A stretch of 10,180 nucleotides of DNA, from the NCBI GenBank assembly GCA_027007465.1, contig JALTFF010000041.1, positions 1 through 10,180 of the forward strand. Direction: 5' to 3'. Positions 5,568 through 10,180 of this stretch are shown piece after piece. The position numbers and the translations under genes were made by a program. This stretch comes from a bacterium (lineage in GTDB: Bacteria > Patescibacteriota > Patescibacteriia > Patescibacteriales > JALTFF01). The notes under the pieces were generated by a model. That model made no database searches, was not told the origin of the DNA, and saw only the letters and a program-made list of their open reading frames with translations. Position 1 is the stretch's first letter; each line of letters begins with the position of its first letter.

Positions 5568-5827
5568 GTCTTTGTATATAAGCGACCAAGTCATTATGTT
5601 TTATCTTGCAAATCATAATAACTTAGTTGGCAGCCACTCCAAAAGTTAGACACAGAGTCCATTATATGATTTCTTATAAAAGGGAAAAAACAAAGCTATA
5701 TCAAAAGGATATCCATTGCTCACTTCTAAGCAAAAAATGGAGATTACCATCTGAGTTATTTAGTAAATTTATTTCAAATATTTTTATTTAATTTACTTAT
5801 ATTTTATAATAAAAATATATAATAATT
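5568..5827. other. Non-coding gap upstream of the hsp20 promoter, weak hairpins only
   Basis: There is no convincing gene. An 11-bp stem with one mismatch joins AAGTCATTATG (5588-5598) and CATAATAACTT (5614-5624) around a 15-base loop. AGTAAATT (5762-5769) and AATTTACT (5790-5797) form a second AT-rich inverted repeat 30 bases after the RNase J stop; neither has a good terminator form. A 41-codon plus-strand frame (5666-5791, starting MISYKREKTK) has no start signals or recognisable domain. GC content at 5580-5760 is slightly higher than in the flanks, so a decayed gene or element is possible. Confidence 0.4.
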
Positions 5828-7609
5828 TTATACTCTAATTATTACTGGCAAAACCATTGGCCTTCTTCTTGTTTGATAAAACAAGAAAGCTCCAATGTCA
5901 TTTCTAACCATATTTTTTATATAATCATCATTAATCGGTGTTGCAATATCATAACTTTTAACAATATCTTTAACTTTCATTCTTGTTTTTTCAATTAGCT
6001 CTCTTGATTCTTTCATATAAACAAAACCGCGAGATATGATATCAGGGTTACCAATTATTGAGCCAGTTCTACTTTCAATAGTGGCTATCACAACTATCAT
6101 TCCGTCAGCTCCCATCATTTTGCGATCCCTTAAAACAATGTTAGAAACATCTCCAACACCTAATCCATCAACCATTACGTAATCAGTATTTTTCTTTTCA
6201 TTAGTAAGCACGCCTTTTACTGTTTTACCTTTTCGGAAAAATCTAATTACTTGCCCATTGTCAGCTACAAAAATATTCTCTCTTGGAATTCCAACTTGTT
6301 CTGCTAATTCTGCATGAGCTCGTAGCATATAATGATTTCCTTCTATTGGCATAAAATATTCAGGCTTTAATAATCGCATCATTAATTTTAAATCTTCTTG
6401 CTTACCATGACCTCCAGCATGAACATCCATCATTGTATATTGTATAACCCTAGCCCCTTGCCTTGTTAATATATCTCTTAAATTTTGCACCATTCTTTCA
6501 TTGCCTGGGACTACTGATGATGAAAAGATTATAGTATCGCCTTGCTTAACCTTAAGAAATCTATGCTCTTTATTAGCTAAACGCATAAGAAAAGCTTTTT
6601 CTTCGCCTTGCGCTCCAGTTCCTAAAATTAATACTCTATTATCTGGTAATTTATTAACCTCTCTATCACTTAGCAATATTCTGTTATCAAACTTAAGATA
6701 ACCAGATTGATGAGCAATTTCAACATTACTATTCATACTTCTTCCTTGAAGATATATTTTACGGTTAAATCTTTTAGCTATGTCAAAAATTTTTTGAACA
6801 CGGCTTATTTGAGATGCAAAGGTTCCGATTATAACTCTTCCTTGTAATTTTTCAATCAATCTTCCCATTTCATCTCCAATTGTGGATTCAGATATTTGAT
6901 ATCCTGGCTTGGTAGCATCAGTAGAATCAGACATTAGCATTAAGACACCATCGTTTCCAAGTAATGCAATCCTATTTATATCAGCTGGTTTGTCATTGAC
7001 TGGCGTATAATCAATTTTAAAATCACCAGTATGGATAATTGTTCCTAAATCAGTATGAATAATTACAGCAAAGCAGTCAGGAATAGAATGATTAATCCTA
7101 ACAAATTCTACATCAAAACAGTTGCCAAATTTTATTTTAGATGTCTCATCAATTAGAATAATATTTAATTCTGGCGCGTTCTTATATTCTTCTTGTCTTT
7201 TTCTTATAAGCCCAGCTGTTAAAGCTCCTGTATAAAGAGGTGGGTTTCCGATTCTTTTCATTATATGTGGTATAGCTCCTATATGATCATAATGCCCATG
7301 CGTAATAATAACACCTCTAATATTTTTTTCCTTTTCTTTAAGTGAGTCTATGTTAGGAATAATATAATCAATTCCATACATATCTTCTTCTGGAAATTGT
7401 AGTCCCATATCAACAATAATAATATCATCTTTATATTCAAAGACAGACATATTTCTTCCAACTTCCTCTAATCCACCTAAAGCATAAACTTTTAAGCTAT
7501 TTTTATAATCAGCAGAAGACTGTGAAACTGTGATTTTTTGTTTTTGATTTTGGTTAGTTGTTTGATATTTCTTTTTATTAAAAGAAAAACTCTTTTTTTG
7601 TGGATACAT
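5828..7609 (-). CDS. rnj: Ribonuclease J (metallo-beta-lactamase/beta-CASP family)
   Basis: Ribonuclease with 5'-to-3' exonuclease and endonuclease activity for mRNA decay and rRNA processing. The 593 residues comprise a Lys/Gln-rich N-terminal extension (1-36), a metallo-beta-lactamase core with HGHYDH (104-109), NHSIPD (His174) and HTGDFK (Asp196), a beta-CASP insert around 225-390 (GRVIIGTFASQISR, GRSMNSN), VHAGGHG (396-402), and an RNase J C-terminal domain (about 460-593, GLGVGDV, ESRTGSIIGNPDIISRGFVY). The motif C region reads PIEGNHYML at 421-429, where characterised RNase J proteins have PxHGE; the usual metal-binding His is a Glu and a His lies three residues later. All other catalytic residues are intact, so I expect an active enzyme. 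ATG start at 7609 with no Shine-Dalgarno; an AT-rich hairpin lies 15 bases before it. The gene stands alone between tRNA-Leu and the 326-base gap. Confidence 0.96.
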   Translation of the reverse strand: MYPQKKSFSFNKKKYQTTNQNQKQKITVSQSSADYKNSLKVYALGGLEEVGRNMSVFEYKDDIIIVDMGLQFPEEDMYGIDYIIPNIDSLKEKEKNIRGVIITHGHYDHIGAIPHIMKRIGNPPLYTGALTAGLIRKRQEEYKNAPELNIILIDETSKIKFGNCFDVEFVRINHSIPDCFAVIIHTDLGTIIHTGDFKIDYTPVNDKPADINRIALLGNDGVLMLMSDSTDATKPGYQISESTIGDEMGRLIEKLQGRVIIGTFASQISRVQKIFDIAKRFNRKIYLQGRSMNSNVEIAHQSGYLKFDNRILLSDREVNKLPDNRVLILGTGAQGEEKAFLMRLANKEHRFLKVKQGDTIIFSSSVVPGNERMVQNLRDILTRQGARVIQYTMMDVHAGGHGKQEDLKLMMRLLKPEYFMPIEGNHYMLRAHAELAEQVGIPRENIFVADNGQVIRFFRKGKTVKGVLTNEKKNTDYVMVDGLGVGDVSNIVLRDRKMMGADGMIVVIATIESRTGSIIGNPDIISRGFVYMKESRELIEKTRMKVKDIVKSYDIATPINDDYIKNMVRNDIGAFLFYQTRRRPMVLPVIIRV

Positions 7610-7624
7610 AAATTAGTCATTAGG

Positions 7625-7649
7625 CAATTAAAATAAATTATTTTAATTG
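7625..7649 (-). promoter_or_regulatory. Leader hairpin just upstream of RNase J
   Basis: CAATTAAAAT (7625-7634) and ATTTTAATTG (7640-7649) form a perfect 10-bp stem with a 5-base loop, ending 15 bases before the RNase J ATG. It is too AT-rich for a strong terminator of the upstream tRNA. As part of the leader it could mask or present the start region, or serve as an RNase target; its function is unproven. Confidence 0.4.
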
Positions 7650-7704
7650 TTTAATATAATAAATTTTTAAAAAATAAAATAGAGTAATTATAAATAAATT
7701 CTTG

Positions 7705-7786
7705 TGCCGATGATGGGATTTGAACCCATAAGCCCTAAAGCACGCGAACCTGAATCGCGCGTGTTTACCAATTTCACCACATCGGC
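7705..7786 (-). tRNA. tRNA-Leu (anticodon CAG)
   Basis: An 82-base tRNA. The acceptor stem GCCGATG (7786-7780) pairs with CATCGGC (7712-7706), with discriminator A at 7705, as expected for leucine. The anticodon stem CGCGA/TCGCG encloses TTCAGGT, anticodon CAG (complement of 7750-7752), reading CUG. A short type II variable arm and a T-arm with TTCAAAT are present. No CCA is encoded. It lies between the solute-binding protein gene and RNase J, all on the same strand, and may be processed from a longer transcript. Confidence 0.95.
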
Positions 7787-7846
7787 ATAGCAGAATTAGG
7801 CTGATGAGTGTTTTAAACTTTAAAAAATAATATCAATTTAATAATT

Positions 7847-9709
7847 TTACCATTTTAAATTTTTTCTTTCCTTTATATACCAAAATTCAATATTATTAAA
7901 TCTATCACAAGGTAAAATTATTTTATCAAGATCAATTCCTTTTATTGATTTTTCTACAGCATAAATATAATTTGGTTGATATAAAAATATAGCTGGCAGA
8001 TCTTTATTTAAAATTTCTTGAAATTTAAAATATTTTTCCTTTCTAATTTTTTCATCAGTTGTCTGCCTAGCTTGCTCTAATAATTTATCTGCATCTTTAT
8101 TAGAGTAATTTGATAGATTAAAATCTGAACTTGAATGCCAAAAAGGATATGGATCTGGATCTGCTCCAACAATTTCTCCATACAAAAGTATTTGATAGTT
8201 TTTTAATTGCACAATTTCTTTATTGACTTCATCTAAATTAATTGTTCTTATATTTGTTTTAACCCCTATTTTATCCCAATATTTTTTAATTTCTTTACTT
8301 AATAATATATATTTTCCTTGATTAACTGTCGTAAGCTCAACAGATAATTCTTGTTTAGTTTCTTTCTTATTATCATTAGGGTTTTCAATTTTAGCTTTAC
8401 GAAATTCTTCTCCTGGTTTTCTTTTCCATTTTGTCTGATCTAATAATCCATTAGCTTTATTAAAGTTATAATTATATTTATTTATTTTATTATCATATCC
8501 TGAATAATTAAAAAATATTGGACTATAAATAACTTTTGCAACTCCATCTAAGTTTTTGGAAATTAATTCATTTTTATTAATAGCATAAGCTAATGCCTGC
8601 CTTATTTTTGAATCTGTGACAATATTATTTTTGTCCTTTAAATTAAAAAATATGGCTGTATATTGAGGTGGCTGTAAATTATATAGATTTAAATTTTCTT
8701 TGTTTTTAATCTCATTAAATAATTTTTTAGATAAATAATTAATTCCATTAACTTTGTGATTTTTTAAAGCTAAGAGAGCTTCTTTATTATTGTCATAAAA
8801 TTTAAAATTTATTAAATCTATTTTAGCTTTTCTTCCATAATAAGCTTTGTTTCTAGCTAATAAATAAGAAATAATTCTTCCTGATTTATCTTTAACAAAT
8901 GATTTAAATTTATAAGGCCCACTACCAATAGGTTTGAGATTTAAATCAGCTAAAAAAGCATTTGAGGGCAAAATATTTTGCCATAAATTTTTTGGTAAAA
9001 TGCCAAATGTAAGTTCTTTAAGAAAAGGGGCGAATGGTTTTTCTAAAATAAATTGAACAGTATAATCATCAAGTTTTTTTATTTTTACTCCTAAAAAATT
9101 TTGTCTTAAAGGGCTTTTATAATCTTCATTCTGAATGCTTTTAACTGTAAATACTACATCATCAGCATTAAGTTTATCTCCATTATGCCAAAAAATATTT
9201 TGTTTTAGATAAAAAGTATAAGTTTTATTGTCCTGACTTATAGTATAATTTTCAGCTATATCTGGTATTACTTTATTGTCTTTATTTATTTTAATAAGGC
9301 TAGAAAAAACAATTCTTGAAATATCCATATCAACATCATTGGTTTGAGCTAATATAGGATTGATATATTTAGGGCCTCCAATTAATGCTTCTGTGTAAGT
9401 CCCTCCAGTTGTAGGTGTTAATACAAGATGTTGGTAGTAAAATTTTACACTTAAAAAAGTTAGTGAAAAAATTAAAATTAAGAAAGATGAATAAAAAACT
9501 ATTTTTTCTCCTTTGCTTAGAACAAGATTTAAATATCTAAGCTGTTTTAGGCTAGGCAAACGTCTTTTTGAAAAAGAATATATCAACTTCTTATTATAAT
9601 TTTTAAATTTATCTTTTAAAAATAAAGCTTTTAAAATAAATATTTTTTCTTTAATGTAAATATTTATTTTAAAGAGAATTTGCTTTATTTTAGTAGTAAT
9701 TTGATTCAT
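7847..9709 (-). CDS. Membrane-anchored family 5 (oligopeptide-type) solute-binding protein
   Basis: An extracytoplasmic binding protein of the SBP_bac_5 type, which usually presents peptides or similar ligands to an ABC importer. It has 620 residues: a Lys-rich cytoplasmic stretch (1-68), one membrane segment (about 70-90, IVFYSSFLILIFSLTFLSVKF) with no lipobox Cys, then the binding domain. Visible family blocks include GGTYTEALIGGPKYINPIL (102-120), DISRIVFSSLIKIN (129-142), IAENYTIS and NKTYTFYLKQNIFWHNGDKLNADDVVFTVKSI, and near the end YPFWHSS and a KYFKFQEILNKDLPAIFLYQPN segment. The anchor plus a long N-terminal region replaces the lipid anchor typical of Gram-positives. No permease or ATPase gene is nearby. 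It begins 35 bases after secG on the same strand, so the two are probably one operon. The ligand is unknown. Confidence 0.92.
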   Translation of the reverse strand: MNQITTKIKQILFKINIYIKEKIFILKALFLKDKFKNYNKKLIYSFSKRRLPSLKQLRYLNLVLSKGEKIVFYSSFLILIFSLTFLSVKFYYQHLVLTPTTGGTYTEALIGGPKYINPILAQTNDVDMDISRIVFSSLIKINKDNKVIPDIAENYTISQDNKTYTFYLKQNIFWHNGDKLNADDVVFTVKSIQNEDYKSPLRQNFLGVKIKKLDDYTVQFILEKPFAPFLKELTFGILPKNLWQNILPSNAFLADLNLKPIGSGPYKFKSFVKDKSGRIISYLLARNKAYYGRKAKIDLINFKFYDNNKEALLALKNHKVNGINYLSKKLFNEIKNKENLNLYNLQPPQYTAIFFNLKDKNNIVTDSKIRQALAYAINKNELISKNLDGVAKVIYSPIFFNYSGYDNKINKYNYNFNKANGLLDQTKWKRKPGEEFRKAKIENPNDNKKETKQELSVELTTVNQGKYILLSKEIKKYWDKIGVKTNIRTINLDEVNKEIVQLKNYQILLYGEIVGADPDPYPFWHSSSDFNLSNYSNKDADKLLEQARQTTDEKIRKEKYFKFQEILNKDLPAIFLYQPNYIYAVEKSIKGIDLDKIILPCDRFNNIEFWYIKERKNLKW

Positions 9710-9744
9710 AAAGAGAACTATTCTTTTTTAGCTATTATATTAGC

Positions 9745-9966
9745 CTAACCTAACAATACATTTATTATAGCAACAATAAAAAATAAAATAGCTATAATTA
9801 TTGTGCTAATAAGTAGAAATTTCTCAATTCCTCTTTTTGTCCTATAAACTTCGCCTCCGCCACCAAATGTTCCTGATAATCCACTACCTCTTGATTGGAG
9901 TAAAATAACAATTACTAGAAGAATTGACAATATTATCTGTATAATATCTATAATAAAATGTTTCAT
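9745..9966 (-). CDS. secG: SecG, preprotein translocase subunit
   Basis: A small inner-membrane protein that assists SecYEG-mediated export by aiding the SecA cycle. Its 73 residues match the usual bacterial SecG: a first membrane helix (about 4-24, FIIDIIQIILSILLVIVILL), the conserved loop QSRGSGLSGTFGGGGEVYRTKRG with its Gly-rich core, and a second helix (about 49-71, FLLISTIIIAILFFIVAIINVLL). The Gly-rich loop makes the call secure. The gene lies 35 bases before the solute-binding protein gene and 41 bases after the pilT stop, all on the same strand, so it may share a transcript with either. No Shine-Dalgarno is visible before the ATG. Confidence 0.97.
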   Translation of the reverse strand: MKHFIIDIIQIILSILLVIVILLQSRGSGLSGTFGGGGEVYRTKRGIEKFLLISTIIIAILFFIVAIINVLLG

Positions 9967-10007
9967 AAAATTATTTTATAATATAAATCAAATAAGATTT
10001 ATATAGT

Positions 10008-10180
10008 TTAATTTTCTAAAGATTCTGGATTAAGCATATATGACCTTGCAGACTCTTTTGTGATTTTTCCTTCAGCATAAAGTCTTTTTAAATCTTGATC
10101 CATTGAAGTCATTCCAATATTAGAGCTAGTTTCTATAGATGTTCTAATTTGCGCTATTTTATCTTCTCGTATCATATTAG
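10008..10180 (-). CDS. pilT: PilT, type IV pilus retraction ATPase (C-terminal fragment)
   Basis: The window cuts this gene; only the last 57 codons are here, read from 10180 down to the TAA at 10010-10008. The sequence NMIREDKIAQIRTSIETSS, then GMTSMDQDLKRLYAEGKITKESARSYMLNPESLEN matches the C-terminal helices of PilT: the N-[LM]-I-R-E-x-K-x-x-Q-I segment, the G-M-x-[ST]-M-D-Q block and the final A-x-x-x-x-x-(N/D)-P-E-x-L. PilB ATPases end differently, so PilT is preferred. The ATPase would drive pilus retraction, for motility or DNA uptake. Walker motifs are outside the window. Confidence 0.9.
   Translation of the reverse strand, partial: NMIREDKIAQIRTSIETSSNIGMTSMDQDLKRLYAEGKITKESARSYMLNPESLEN

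Noticed and set aside
5666..5791. 41-codon plus-strand frame starting MISYKREKTK
   Set aside because: No promoter, start signal or recognisable domain; length is within chance expectation. Kept only as a remark on the gap.
5502..5827. CIRCE or other HrcA operator upstream of hsp20
   Set aside because: No TTAGCACTC/GAGTGCTAA inverted repeat or close variant was found.
1..10180. Inferring the restriction site from site avoidance (CCWGG versus CCSGG)
   Set aside because: By eye several CCWGG sites and no CCSGG are present, but in AT-rich 10 kb the expected number of CCSGG is only one or two, so the absence means nothing.
1..10180. CRISPR array or recoded TGA code
   Set aside because: No spaced direct repeats of 25-40 bases; all genes end in standard stops without in-frame TGA.

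Overview
The window is AT-rich, with short gaps and almost all genes on the minus strand. It looks like a fragment of a candidate-phyla-radiation (Patescibacteria, probably Parcubacteria-like) genome. This rests on the gene set: SecG next to a membrane-anchored family 5 solute-binding protein with no permease nearby, a PilT end, a VanW/YoaR-type envelope protein, an RNase J with a variant active-site motif, and a CCTGCCCGCTGGCAGG intergenic palindrome that I recall from such genomes. Starts mostly lack Shine-Dalgarno sequences and both tRNAs lack an encoded CCA. The lineage is an inference, with no 16S or ribosomal protein to confirm it. Standard stop codons fit all genes.

Left part (1-2016): a compact type II restriction-modification locus. 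A DNA methyltransferase, cut by the window edge, runs on the plus strand and converges, tail to tail with overlapping stop codons, on a MvaI/BcnI-like restriction endonuclease. The endonuclease is preceded on the same strand, 6 bases away, by a small XRE-type helix-turn-helix regulator, the usual controller-restriction order. A perfect 8-base inverted repeat lies over the predicted regulator promoter.

Middle intergenic block (2017-2820): about 800 bases with no protein gene. In order it holds the operator/promoter, an imperfect 112-base palindrome with a CCTGCC hairpin and a run of nine C, a perfect 22-bp hairpin (bidirectional intrinsic terminator), tRNA-Ser(CGA) on the minus strand, and a plus-strand promoter (TTGACA, 17 bases, TATTAT) followed at once by about 190 bases that fold into a closed three-way-junction RNA ending in a U run. 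I cannot match this RNA to a known family; it is the best candidate here for something undescribed.

Right part (2820-10180, all minus strand): a VanW/YoaR-like envelope protein; a heat-shock pair (Hsp20 followed by a 78-residue unknown protein) with a clear promoter; a 326-base gap; RNase J with an AT-rich leader hairpin; tRNA-Leu(CAG); a membrane-anchored oligopeptide-type solute-binding protein just downstream of secG; and the C-terminal 57 codons of pilT. These serve envelope, protein-export, proteostasis and RNA-turnover roles and look like core genome, in contrast to the accessory restriction locus beyond tRNA-Ser.
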